Made by a program: the position numbers and the translations under genes | NCBI GenBank assembly: GCA_029747015.1 | Contig: JAKOGI010002182.1 | Location: 28,501 to 92,500, forward strand | DNA length: 64,000 nt | Direction: 5' to 3' | Source: Carnegiea gigantea | Lineage: Eukaryota; Streptophyta; Magnoliopsida; Caryophyllales; Cactaceae | Shown: in pieces, positions 1 to 11,734 of the stretch | How positions within the stretch are numbered: the stretch's first letter is position 1 | Layout: every line of letters begins with the position of its first letter | Notes under the pieces: generated by a model | Told to the model about the DNA's origin: nothing | What the model saw: the letters and a program-made list of their open reading frames with translations, nothing else | Database searches by the model: none

Positions 1-621
1 GTTTTGTTCATCTCATTTCTTAAGCTACATAGTAGCTTAAGTCTGATGTTTTTAGATTTTTGGAATCCTCATGATGTCTACTTTCAGGTCCAGCCATTAA
101 TTTCCAATCATACACACAAGAAGTTATGAGATCAAGGTGTTTTGTCTAACCGGCTAGTTTTGGTTCAAAACTACACGGCTAAATGTTTTAGTGGAATTAC
201 TCTACTTAAACATTATTTGACTTTGATTTCTTTCTTGGGGGGGTTTGTACACACCCTAAGGTTTCACCCCATGGCCTGAAAACAAAATCATGGTCACTTT
301 TGCTAAGCTTAATTCAGGTTTGAAAACCAGATTAAAAACTGCCCGTGAACCCGATTTGATGCAGCTGGTCATTTTTACCTTCCTCCGTGGGTTTGCTGCT
401 ATCTAGCTAGAGTGGCACACATCCCAAGGCTTCTAGATCAGCAATCATTAGCTGCAAAAGGGTCTCACCTTGAGAAGAGCAACCAATTGGAAGCAAGCTG
501 TAAAAGGACAGGCCTCTCGGATTCCATTGGCCAGCCGAAAAGGAGAAGTTGCTTTACGGCTACTTCCCCCTTTTATTTTGCTAGAAGCTGATTGTATTAA
601 GCTTAAACATGTATAATTAAG
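1..621 (+). mobile_element. Truncated LTR fragment of family E
   Basis: This stretch matches the middle of the two LTRs of element E (about 47510-48125 and 53340-53960) in the same orientation. Shared landmarks include the opening TTTTGTTCATCT, the GTACACACCCTAAGG-like block and the segment around TTGGCCAGC. Both ends are broken: the window starts inside it, and it stops at about 621, where the sequence switches abruptly to an LTR of element A. No coding region is expected. Confidence 0.8.
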
Positions 622-2254
622 TTTATTTTAGCCACTCAAACTGATTTTTAGGTTCCTAAATAACCAAATCTCTTAAAAATCAAACACTTAGACACATAAG
701 CAAGCAACGAGGGCTAAGCAGAGAACTTTTTTTCATAGGTTATGCACATTCAAAGCTTCAATGTTTGATTTATTAAGGACATAGCCATGCCTTACTTGAA
801 TTTTCATTCAAACACTCATTCATAAAATAAGCACAGGATATGTACAGAAATCTTCCTTTTCTTCTTTTTGAAAACACTTTATCTAACCTCTTCAACTAGC
901 CACATATCACGCATTTAAGTAGCACTATTATCGTATTGAACGACAGAGAGTATTCATTGATTCCAACTATAGTCTATGTGACAGATTACATGAATCATGC
1001 TTTGTCTATCTAATTCACTTGTACGAGATGCTTAAACACATGGAGCAAAGATCATGTAAGGAGCTTCTTTCTCATAACATGCACATTTAAACGCATATGC
1101 TTGATGCATTCTAAGAATATGGCCATATATTACTTGAAGTCACATTCAACTGAGCGTAGGAATCTTATCCATTAGGCATTCACAGAAATTTTCCATTTTT
1201 TCTTTAAAAACACTTTTCATAACTTCTTGAGTTTCACATCCTTTAAAAGGAATTTCTTTCGTATTGGTCCTTATAGGACCCTTGTAAGCTTTCCACATTT
1301 CATTCAATCTGGCCTCTTAATGGCCCTAAAAACTTTCCTTTTTTCTGAAATACTTGAAATGGCAAATGCCAATTGCTTTTCGTTGCTTATTAGGAAAATA
1401 TTTCTAGCATAAGATCATTATAGGGTGCTGATTGGGTGAGATCCATTCTCAACCCCATAGTCAGACCTAACGCTCACGCTTAAGCTCTTACTCCCGGGAT
1501 GACTACATATAACATATAGGACCATTACCCTCGTCAGGGTCTTCTAGGGTTTTGTAGTACCAGGACTTATTCCCTAGGCTAGCGTCATTCAAATCATATT
1601 ATCCAAAGCATATTATCTTAGCCAATTTAAAGCGTATGGCCATAACGGCTAATAATTTTGCTGCCTCTCACAGCGAAATCCTTTTTCATGCAACGCACTC
1701 TCTTTTTATTTAAACTCCTTAGGGATTCCCCTGTTCTGGTAGGTTCACTCCCAAAACTGTATTTATATAGTTAAAATAGGCCATTGATCGCTAATAGTTA
1801 TGGCTACTATTAGTTACAACTACGAAAACCTTCTTTTTCAAACCCACCGTTACGCGCAAAATGAAATTTAATGACATAAAGGGAAGGGGGTTTGCATGAA
1901 ACACATTCAATCACTTCATAATCAACTTAGCAGAATAAGCCGCACATGGCCTCGCAATCCACACGATTGCGGTTAAACACAACCCAGGCTCCCTCCTCAC
2001 ACAACACCGACCATAAGAACCTCAAAACTCTCATTAGTTCATCCTCAAGCCATTCGACCACCAACTCATTTTTCATTTTCATAAGCATAGCATAGCATCA
2101 TAAAAGTCATAAAGAATGGCATAATAGCGACATATAGACTCACCGAGCGATCAACATCCATCCAGCGGCGCATTACGGCATTTATAAACATATATATTTC
2201 ATTAACGCAAGCAAGGTACTCAATAGACCGAAATGACCTAATAGCATGAAACCA

Positions 2255-3010
2255 ACTTAGAATGCATCGACTTAAAACTTTCTTGGGTCGTTCCAAGGTC
2301 ATTTTTAGGTATGATTTAGCTAGCTTAACATACCTTGATTTAAAGCATGCATAGGTTGTTTCGAAGGCTACTTTTAAGCATAATCAACTAACTCAACATA
2401 CAATAACTTAAGGCATGTTTAGGGTTTTTCAAAAAGCTACCTTTAAGCATGCATCAACTAACTCATCATACATCGACTTAAAGCGCATTTCGAAGGCTAC
2501 TTTCAAACATTAATTAACTAACTTACCAGGCAACGATTCAAGACATGCTTAGGTTGATTCAAGAGCTACTTTTAAACATGATTTAGCTAACTTAGCAAGC
2601 ATCGATTCAAGGCACTCTTAGTTCTTTTCAGAGTTACTTTCAAGCACGAATTAACTAACTTAACAAGTATTGACTCAAAGCAATAAGCATGCCTAATTCG
2701 TGTCCTTTTTAAAGCATAACTTAGTCACATTAAGGCTTACGTATCTGTTTTAACTAGCCAAGGTTACTATGTTGTTTTCAAGGTCATTTTAGGCATGAAT
2801 TAACCATATTAGCATGCATCGACTTAAGGCATTCTTATGTCATTTCAAAGGCCATTTTCAAACTTGAATCAACTAACTTAACATGCATCGATTCGAAGTG
2901 TTCTTATGTTGTTTCGAAGCTAGTTTCAACCATGAATTAGTTAATTAAGCGGGCATCGATTCCAAGTCATTTTCAAGTATTAATTAACCAAACTAACATA
3001 TATCGATCTA
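2255..3010. repeat. Degenerate ~68 bp tandem repeat inside left LTR of A
   Basis: A block of roughly 68 bp recurs. The anchor resembling CATCGATTTAAAGC comes back at about 2264, 2333, 2400, 2470, 2530, 2599, 2668, then 2813, 2885 and 2953. Each unit goes on to a TTTCGAAGGCTACTTTTAAGC-like segment and a TTAACTAACTTA-like segment. Units are diverged and some spacings differ. The same array occupies the matching place in the other LTR. Confidence 0.7.
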
Positions 3011-3571
3011 ACCTGAATTCAGCAGAAATAAAACATGCATAATCTCAATTAATCTAACTAATCCTAAACTGACATGCATCACAACTTAAGGCTAAAACAT
3101 TTTCGAAATTTCTAATATTTAGGAGGCAAGGAACACCCACCTTGATTCCAAGCCAGGGATTTGCTCGAAGGGCTTTTAGGCTCCGCTTTGAGTGCTAGAA
3201 AAACCTCAATCTTCGACTCACTTGCTGTTGTCATGCCTAACCCATGCGAATAGACCCCACTCTGCCCCAATCTGCTTGCTACTATACTGAATTCAAACCA
3301 CTCTGCCAGGACTGTTGTGCCTAGTTTCTCTCACCTTGTAAGTGTGCTACTACTGGTGTTTAAATTTTGCTCTGCTCACTCTCTCTCTTCTGATTGCCCT
3401 TTCGTCGAGTTCGACCGCCAATGGTGGCGGTGGTCGGAGAGCGCAGGCTTTAAAAACCCTAGCCCGTGTCCTTCTGCGCTAGAGGCTGTGCGTCACCACC
3501 GTGTGAAGCAACCGTCGCCCAGCCTGGTTGTTACTGGTGGCCTACCTCTGCCCTGGTTCTCCTCTCTTTCC

Positions 3572-3574
<3 letters not shown>

Positions 3575-3604
<30 letters not shown>
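3575..3604. repeat. (TC)n microsatellite
   Basis: An uninterrupted run of TC dinucleotides lies inside the left LTR of element A. The matching run in the right LTR (10611-10629) is shorter, so the tract changed length after insertion. Confidence 0.95.
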
Positions 3605-3607
<3 letters not shown>

Positions 3608-4056
3608 TGGCTTATCGGGGTGGGGTCGCAGGGAACCCAGAAGTAGGGCCCCCCTCGTGTTCTTTTTTCCAAAAGAAACAGGCTTCGGCCCCCCCTTTTT
3701 ACCCATTTCTCCTTTTTTTTGTTTCAAGCTTACTTATCAACTAAAATCGCTAGTCAACTCTAGCTCTTGGCCCCCAAGTCACTAGCGTGCAGTCTAGACT
3801 CGAGTCTAAACACTCTAATAAACAACATTCTACTCGAATCCCAATACTATTTAATGGCACAAATTAGCACGAAATAAATTTTCAAAACTAATAGTAAGAA
3901 TAACAACAGCAATAATAATATTCTTTTTAATGAAATTATCGCTCACAATGGGATATAAAAAATAATTTAACTTACATATTTAACAAAAATGCGATTTTAT
4001 AATCGTACAAAGCAAGACAGTTAGTTTAATGTAAAATAAAGAACGCGGGCATTTTA

Positions 4057-4075
4057 TTCTCCACACTTAAAAGAA
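4057..4075 (-). other. Polypurine tract of element A
   Basis: Read on the minus strand this is CTTTTAAGTGTGGAGAA, immediately before the LTR. It is preceded by a GAAATTTCGAGG-like motif, the arrangement typical of plant Del/Tekay-type gypsy elements. It fixes the minus-strand orientation of A. Confidence 0.7.
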
Positions 4076-6938
4076 TTTTGCCCTCGAAATTCCAAAGCTA
4101 TGTTCTGCCATACCGAAGATGTGCACACGCGTGATACAATCTACACAACTCGCACTAAAATCCAAAATCTTGTTTTACAATTAATCAAAACCGGAAAAGA
4201 CGTTTATGGTATCCAGTCTTCTTCTCGCCAATCCTCTTCAAGCATCTGCTCACTCTATTTAGGCGCCGATGGCAAATCGCATCGAAGAGGGGCAATTGAG
4301 TTGGCATGGAAAACCATATTAAACTTATTTTTGAAAAGGAACATAGATTTCCAATCATCTGGGCTCAAATCGCAGGGGAAAAAAACAACTCTATGGACAT
4401 GCACCTATGAGTGGGCATCTAAAGATATGGGAACTGGGACAATGACATCTCAAGGTCATATACTAGTAGTCTCATTCTAAAACATGAATTCAAGTCAACT
4501 TTGAGATCACAATAATTGACATAGAGATTCCTATAACACATTAGAGTAATAAGAACATCACATAGCACCACGTAACATCACTCAAGCACAATAGCATCGC
4601 ATAGCATCATATAGTATCAGCAATTCAGCATTCTTAAGTCTAGGAATTGGAAGTACCATGAAACCGCCTAACATACATATAGCAAGCAATTTACAACAAA
4701 AGTATATGTGACCGACATTCCTATCCTCTTACACCATTTCCAGCTAATCTTTGCGCATTTCATTTATGGCAACTTAGACATGACATGTGAAGGTCGTATG
4801 AAGGGGGTTTAACGTAATCAGGTTCATTTCAAAACATGAAGATATTAAATCAAACTAAGGTTAAATCATTAACTGGAAAGTTACTAAATCACTCTGAGGT
4901 AGCAGAGGCATCAAATTACACCAAATCGACAATGAAGGAACTTGAAGTAACACTCGAGGCCACATTGGCATCACGTAGGGTTAACGACAGAGCACTGAAG
5001 GCCAGGAATCACGAATAACTCGAACTAGCATAACATGTCGATAAGAACAACTTCGGAGGACGATGCTAACGTAAGAATGTAAGTTAATGCTTTTGATGGT
5101 GGGGAGTCTTCCCTAAGGTTCTTACTTGTTGCTGATCGCCTATTAGGTTATAGATTCATACCGGTGAAGGGTTATACTCATAGATAAATCCTAGTGCCTA
5201 AAGGGCCTATGAGTTATAGGCCTACATGCTTCCACTGCACTACTCTATTCAAACATATAAGGGCAAGAATATGTGAATGCAGGTTTTTAGGGTCGCCTCA
5301 TCATGCTTCAAATATGTGCATACACAGTTATTCAGTGATAACATGGAATCATGGAATTCACGGAATGCAAATAATGAGTCGAAGGTCATGTCATGCCATG
5401 AATTACAAAACTTAAATCACCTAGATAACCAAGTCACATACCAAACTAACTTAAGTCAAGCAAATACATGGATATGCATTTACTGAGCTAATCATTCATA
5501 AGACACTTGAATAACTGTGCAGAATGATCCTAAGCAATTATGCGGGCTTCCATGACCTTTACACTTTGCATAACGTTACGCTTATGCTTCAAAACACATA
5601 GACTTACGGTAGTGTCTTATGGAAGGGTACCTAGACGAGTATACGCGAGTGTAATCCTCATTTAAAACCTAAAGTTGAGGTTATGCCTCGAGGTTTGTCC
5701 AAACTATTTGGAGTTCGCCATCAATCAACTAACAGGTGTAAGAACAATGGCGTTATTGGTCTTCCGGATCTACAATGAGGTTTTGCAACACATTTTCCTC
5801 AAAAAGGTAATTGCGGAGGTCCGAGGAGCTCTTAATATGAATGGGGGGCTCTATCTTCTACTATAGAGCATTCCGGTTTGTGCACTTGGTGGTAATGCTT
5901 AAGAATACATTGGCAAAGTATGGATCGTTTCAGAAGATAACAAGGTGATAGAGATGGTACAACAATACGAAAGTCTGTCAGGTTCTTTCTACCTTGTTCT
6001 TTCTGGGTGTATTTGGGGTTTGATATAGCCAGGACACTACGAATTTCACATAGGACATCAAGAACATTGTACAGGTGACAACAAGCATCATGCTAGATAA
6101 TGAGGACAATTTTAACGCAATGGTCAAGAGAAATGCACTACTATTGCTTAATTTCTATACAAGCATATCGAAATCTGATTTAATTTCCTATAACTCCAAA
6201 TTCACGTATGGGGGGTATCACCTAGTGAGATTTTCAATCATAGAAAGCTACCTCCAATCACTTGTAACAAATCATCACTAATACATCCGATGATGCATAC
6301 ACCTTGGCATGTGGACACTCAAAATCATTTGGTTACACACAGAGAGTTAAGCTCGTAGGTCTAATCCAAGCATTATCCCAAAGCAATGCGAGTCTTCAGT
6401 TGCAACAATAAGGCCCAAACAAACAATTAGAAAGGTTTCTAATGCGCAAGCACAACCCCAACTCACTAATCGGAAGACTTTATCTTTCAAGGTCTTTAGG
6501 TTTTTAAAAGGAAATAGTTTAGCTACTTCTAGCTCTCTCTACCAACCTTTGAGTACGTCTGCTCACTCCATTATGGGCCCGAGGTGTAAATCGTACTTTA
6601 GGGGCAAAGATGAGGTTAGAGTTAAGACTTTTCCAATCATTTGAATTCAAATCATATGTTCTTTAAACTTTCGATCAAAATCACCAAGGTGCATGCACAT
6701 AACACAGTTAGCTCATCTACGAGATTGTAAGTCATTCGGTTTATACTCTTAGTAATTCGTTCATTCACTCGATTAGTGAGCTCACTCAAGCTGCATCTAA
6801 CTAGCTAAACGTGCTGACATTCACATAAAACTCACATTTGTACACCAAAGCAAGCATATTTCACATTATTCTGGACGCGTTTCCAGGCAACTATATGAGA
6901 TGCAAGACTTAGGTTGTGGCCTATGGCCACATGACCTT

Positions 6939-6950
6939 GCTTTGATACCA
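6939..6950 (-). other. Primer binding site of element A (tRNA-iMet type)
   Basis: The minus strand reads TGGTATCAAAGC, one mismatch from the standard initiator-Met site TGGTATCAGAGC. It lies four bases from the LTR end TTTACA at 6955. Confidence 0.85.
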
Positions 6951-9339
6951 TTAATGTAAAGCCCCCAACCCCTACAGCTGAAAGTATTACATTTTCTTAC
7001 TTCTTACTTAACTTCTGGGGCGAAACGGACAGAGTTTCCCCTAAAAACTGACCGTTTTTAGGCTAAAAGCCTTACAATAAACCCCTACAATCAACAGAAG
7101 TGTAAAGCGTTCTAAAATTAGCTCAACGGCTACACACCGGAGTTCATAACTCAACGAGCAACTTGTTCAGAGTACATCAAACAATATAGTTCATTAATAC
7201 ATGAGAAGTGAAAGATACAACTCAACAGTTCACACAACTATAGTACTGGGGTTTACATCCCAAAACGTAACTAATTTCAGCTAAAAGGACAACTGACAAA
7301 TCAGATGGTTGACTCACATGGCCTACATAATGATTCCTAAGCCGAATGCACCACATGAACTAGAATACTTGTTCACAAGCGTTCACAATTCTAGGAATAC
7401 ATTACATGACTTTGTCAAACATGTTAGGTCCCCCATTCAAATGGGCACACATGACCCCTTGTAAGCAAGGATAAACTCCATCTTTGCATAAGTGACTTGG
7501 CTTCTACTTGCCCTAATGCAAACCTGGGGAAAAAGGGAAAAGAGTAATGGAATGGGCAACCACACGCTCAGTGAGTATTCCCTTACTCCTTAAAACCAAA
7601 ACCGTTGCAGGCAATATTACCATTAATAGCCACATATCACGTGCTTATGTATTACTATTGTGTTAGGCAATCATAGTCCCCAAGGATGGATTATTACCGA
7701 TAAACTTCATTTTAGCGGCTCAAACTCATTTTTAGGTTCCTAAATAATCAAATCTCTTAAAAATCAAGCACTCGGACACATAAGCAAGCAACGAGAGCTA
7801 AGCAGAGAACTTTCTTTGATAGGTTATGCACATTCAAAGCTTTAATGTTTGATTCATTAAGGACATAGCCATGCCTTGCTTGAATTTTCATTTAAACACT
7901 CATTCATAAAATAAGCACAGGATATGCACAGAAATCTTCCGTTTCTTCTTTCTGAAAACACTTTATTTAACCTCTTGAATTAGCCATATATCACGTATTT
8001 AAGCAGTGCTATTATCGTATTGAATGATAGAGCGTATTCGTTAATTCCAACTATAGGCCATGTGACACATTACATGAATCATTCTTTGTATGTCTAATTT
8101 GCTTATGTGAGATACTTAAACGCATGGAGTAAGCATAATACAAGGAGCTTCTTCTCATAACATGCACATTTAAACTCATATGCTCAATGCATTATAAGAA
8201 TATGGCCACATATTACTTAAAATCGCATTCAACTGAGCTTAGGAATCTTTTCCATTAGGCATTCATAGAAATTTTCCTTTCTTTCTTTGAAAACACTTTT
8301 CATAACCCTTTGAGGTTCACATCCTTTAAAAGGAATTTCTTTCATATTAGTCCTTATAGGACCTTGTAAGCTTTTCACATTTCATCCAATCTAGCCTCTT
8401 AATCGCCCTTAAAAACTTTCATTTTTTCTAAAATACTTGAAATGGCAAATGCTAACTGCTTTTCTTTGCTTATTAGGAAAATAATTCTAACATAAGATCA
8501 TTACAGGGTGCTAATTGGGTGAGATCTATTCTCAATCCCATAGTGAGACCTAACACTCATGTTTAAACTCTTATTCCCGGGATGGTCACATATAACATGT
8601 TGGACCATTGCCCTCATCAGGGTCTTTTAGGGTTTCCTAGTACCAGAACTTGTTCCCTAGGCTAGCATCATTTATATCATATTGTCCAAAGCACATTATC
8701 TTAGCCAATTTAAAGCGTTGGCCATAACGGCTTATAATTTTGTTGGCTCTCACAGTGAAATTCTTTCTCATACAACGCATTCTCTTTTTATTTAAACTCC
8801 ATACGGATTCCCCCGTTCTAGCAGGTTCACTCCCAAAATTGCATTTGTATAGTTAAATAGGCCATCGATCGCTAATAGTTATGGCTACTATTAGTTATAA
8901 CCACGAAAATCTTCTTTTTCAAACTCACCCTCATTCGCCAAATGGAACTTAATGATATAAAGGGAAGGGGCTTTGCACATAACACATTCAATCACTTCAT
9001 AATCAACTTAGCAGAACAAGCCACACATGGCCTCGTAATCTACACGATTGTAGTTAAACGCAACCCAGGCTCCCTCCTCACATAACACCGACCATGGGAA
9101 CCTCAAAACTCTCATTAGTTCATCCTCAAGCCATCTGACTACCAACTCATTTTTCAATTTCATAAGCATAGCATAGCATTGTAAAAGTCACAAAGAATGG
9201 CATAATAGCGACTATAAGCTTACCAAGCGATCAGCATCCATCCAGCAGTGCATTACGGCATTTATAAACATATATATTTCATTAACTTAAGCAAGGTACT
9301 CAACAGATCGAAATGAACTAATAAGGCATGAAACTAACT

Positions 9340-10045
9340 TAGAATGCATCGACTTAAAACATTCTTAGGCCGTTTCAAGATCATTTTTAGGCATGATTCA
9401 ACTAGCTTAACATACCTTGATTTAAAGCATGCTTAGGTCGTTTTGAAGGCTACTTTTAACCATAATTAGCTAACTCAACATACATCGGTTAAAGCACGTT
9501 TAGGTCGAAAGTGCATTTAGGTCGATTCGAAGGCTGCTTTCAAACATTAATTAACTAACTTAGCAGGCATTGATTCAAGACATGCTTAGATTGATTCAGG
9601 AGCTACTTTTAACATGATTTAGCTAACTTAGCAAGCATCAATTCAAGGCATTCTTAGCTCTTTTCAGAGTTACTTTCAAGGACGAATTAACTAACTTAAC
9701 AAGTATCAATTCAAAGCAATAAGCATGCCCAATTTGTGTCATTTTTAAAGTATAACATAGTCACATTAAGGCTTACATTTCTGTTTCAACTAACAAACGT
9801 TACTATGTTGTTTTCAAGGTCATTTTAGGCATGAATTAACCATATTAGCATGCATCGACTTAAGGCATTCTTATGTCATTTCAAAGGCAATTTTCAAACT
9901 TGAATCAACTAACTTGACATGCATCAGTTCGAAGTGTTCTTGGGTTGTTTTGAAGCTACTTTCAACCATGAATTAGAGAATTAAACGGGCATCGATTCGA
10001 AGTCATTTTCAAGTATTAATTAACCAAACTAACATATATCGATTT
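9340..10045. repeat. Degenerate ~68 bp tandem repeat inside right LTR of A
   Basis: This is the counterpart of the array in the left LTR, with the same CATCGATT-like anchor and AACTAACTTA-like tails at roughly 68 bp spacing. Because it is shared by both LTRs it was present before insertion. Confidence 0.7.
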
Positions 10046-10610
10046 AAACTGAATTCAGCAGAAATAGAACATGCATAATTTCAATTAATCTAACTAATCC
10101 TAAACTGATATGCATCATAACTTAAGACTAAAATATTTTCGAAATTACTAATATTTAGGAGGTAAGGAACACCCACCTCGATTCCCAGCTAGGGATTCAC
10201 TTGAAGGGTTTTTGGGCTCGACTTTGAGTGCTAGAAAAACCTCAATCTTCGACTCATTTATTGTTGTCATGCCTAACCCATGCGAATAGACCCCACTCTG
10301 CCCCAATCTGCCTGCTACTATACTGAATTCAAACCCATCTGCCAGGACTGTTGTGCCTAGTTTCTCTCGCGTTGCTGTTGTGCTACTGCTGGTGTCTGAA
10401 TTTTGCTCTGCTCACTCTCTCTCCTCCGATTACCCTATCGTCAAGTTCGACCGCCAATGGTGTCGGTGGTGGAAGTGCTCATGCTTTAAAAACCCTAGCC
10501 TGTCTCCTCCTGCGCTAGAGGCTGTGCATCGCCACCGCATGGGGCAACCACTGCCCAGCCTAGTTGTTGACGACAGCCTACCTCTGCCTTGGTTCTCCTC
10601 TCTCTCTGCT

Positions 10611-10629
10611 TCTCTCTCTCTCTCTCTCA
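10611..10629. repeat. (CT)n microsatellite
   Basis: A short CT run, homologous to the longer run at 3575-3604 in the left LTR. Confidence 0.9.
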
Positions 10630-11092
10630 TATGGTTTGTTGGGGTAGGGGTCGCAGGGTACCCAGAAGTAGAGGCCCCCTCGTGTTCTTTTTTCCTGAAA
10701 GAAACAGGGGGCTTCAACCACCCTTTTTACCCATTTCTCTTTTTTTTTTTTTTTGGTTTCAAGCTTACTTATCAGCTAAAATCGCTAGTCAACTCTAGCT
10801 CTCAGCCCCTAAATCACTAGAGTGCAGTCTAGACTCGAGCCTAAACACTTTAATAATCAATATTCTAATCGAATCCCGATACTATTTAATGGCATAAATT
10901 AGCACGAAATAAATTTGCAAAACTAATAGCAACAATAACAACAGCAACAATAATATTCTTTTTAATGAAATTATCGCTCACAATGGGATATAAAGCAATA
11001 ATTTAACTTATATATTTAACAAAAATACGATTTTATAATCATAAAAAGCAAGACAGTCAGTTTAACGTAAAATAAAGAATACGGGTGTTACA

Positions 11093-11285
11093 CCTCATTT
11101 GCCTACATCTGTTTATTAGGGCATGGTATCTTCCTCTGCTATGTTGTACTTATGTTTTCATATTTTCGGCTAATTGATTTATTCGTATTTCTTAGTTCGT
11201 TCCCTACTGCATATCCTTAGTTTTCTACATTAAATGTTTACATAAAATTCTTCTTCTATAAAATGTTTTCGTAAAATCTTATTTT
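11093..11285. other. Unassigned AT-rich flank of element A
   Basis: No gene or element ends are seen. The last 55 bases loosely resemble 61620-61675, in the presumed intron of the CACTA element, in both containing CTTCT-TATAAAAT-TTTTC-TAAAATCTT-like blocks. The similarity is too short to assign. Confidence 0.4.
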
Positions 11286-11418
11286 ATGGGTCTCTTGGAA
11301 TCAGCCTCTGTACAGGCAGGGATACTGATACAGGTAAGGTTGTCTACATCTGGATCTCCCCAGACCCATGAGAGTGGGACCCATGCTGGGAGGTGTTATT
11401 ATTGTTGTTGTTATTCAA
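11286..11418 (+). mobile_element. SINE fragment (Au-like body, TTG/TTA-rich tail)
   Basis: GGAATCAGCCTCTGTACAGG followed by GGTAAGGTTGTCTACATC and CTCCCCAGACCC matches the 3' body of plant tRNA-derived SINEs such as Au, as I know that family. It ends in a TTATTGTTGTTGTTATT tail. The tRNA-like head with A and B boxes is missing; only the downstream edge of a B-box-like region may remain at GGGTCTCTTGG. It is therefore a 5'-truncated copy. Confidence 0.5.
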
Positions 11419-11711
11419 TGTGTCGCACACCTCCAGAAAGACCGAGAGGTGAAGATCAAGGTCTTCCATTGAGCATCACCAAAATGCGATGTTCAACCAC
11501 AGAGATGAGTTCCAGTTTAAGTTCAAGTTGTGAGCTTCCATATTCAGTCAGGTAATACCAGACGTGATGCCTTGGACTGCCGGGGTAACGAAATCCTCGA
11601 CAAGCACCGATACAAACACTAACAAAGCAATCAAAATGGTAAAAAGTAAGAATAAAAGAAAAGTGCTCAGTCAATTTCTTAGGATTAAATCAATAGTTGA
11701 TAATTTTGGGT
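11419..11711. other. Unassigned segment
   Basis: It lies between the SINE tail and the primer site of the next LTR. On the minus strand it could be leftover 5' leader of the element whose LTR starts at 11735. No coding motif is visible. Confidence 0.35.
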
Positions 11712-11728
11712 CGTTGACAACGGCATCA
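11712..11728 (-). other. Primer binding site-like sequence (Asp-tRNA type)
   Basis: The minus strand reads TGATGCCGTTGTCAACG, close to the TGGCGCCGTTGCC core used by Athila/Tat-group elements. It sits a few bases inside the LTR that begins at 11735. Confidence 0.6.
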
Positions 11729-11734
11729 AAAACT

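Larger units (their letters stand above)
622..4056 (-). mobile_element. Element A, left LTR (3' LTR in element sense), truncated
   Basis: It is a direct repeat of 7705-11092 (offset about 7084 at the start and 7036 at the end). It lacks the first 750 bp or so of the intact right LTR. Its right end, CGGGCATTTTA, aligns with CGGGTGTTACA of the other copy, so the canonical CA end has decayed. The element reads on the minus strand because its polypurine tract lies just right of 4056 and its primer site lies beside the other LTR. An open frame on the plus strand here (3317-3646) begins with GTG and crosses a (CT)n run, so it is not a credible gene. Confidence 0.85.
4057..6954 (-). mobile_element. 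Element A internal region, non-coding
   Basis: About 2.9 kb lies between the two LTRs, with a polypurine tract on the left and a primer site on the right, both reading on the minus strand. I find no gag, protease, RT, RNase H or integrase motif in any frame; the longest open frames (about 126 residues at 4100-4480) resemble nothing known to me. Two related blocks appear near 4218-4400 and 6521-6660, both containing a variant of ATCTGCTCACTC. Long LTRs around a non-coding core fit a LARD-type non-autonomous element, which would depend on enzymes from a related autonomous gypsy element. Confidence 0.7.
6955..11092 (-). mobile_element. Element A, right LTR (5' LTR in element sense), complete
   Basis: It starts TGTAAAGCCCCC and ends GGGTGTTACA on the plus strand, so it has TG...CA ends and short inverted ends (TGTAA/TTACA). 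It is 4138 bp long. It contains the 68 bp tandem array (9340-10045) and a (CT)n run. Most gypsy LTRs are shorter than 2 kb, so this is unusually long. An open frame at 10353-10820 mirrors the one in the left LTR, starts with GTG, runs against the element sense, and is not called as a gene. Confidence 0.85.

Noticed and set aside
3317..3646. 109-residue frame shared with 10353-10820 in the two LTRs of A
   Set aside because: It starts with GTG, crosses a (CT)n run, and runs against the element sense. Shared presence follows from LTR duplication and is not independent conservation.
4100..4480. 126-residue frame in the interior of A
   Set aside because: No domain similarity, opposite strand to the element, and not kept in the related block at 6521-6660.
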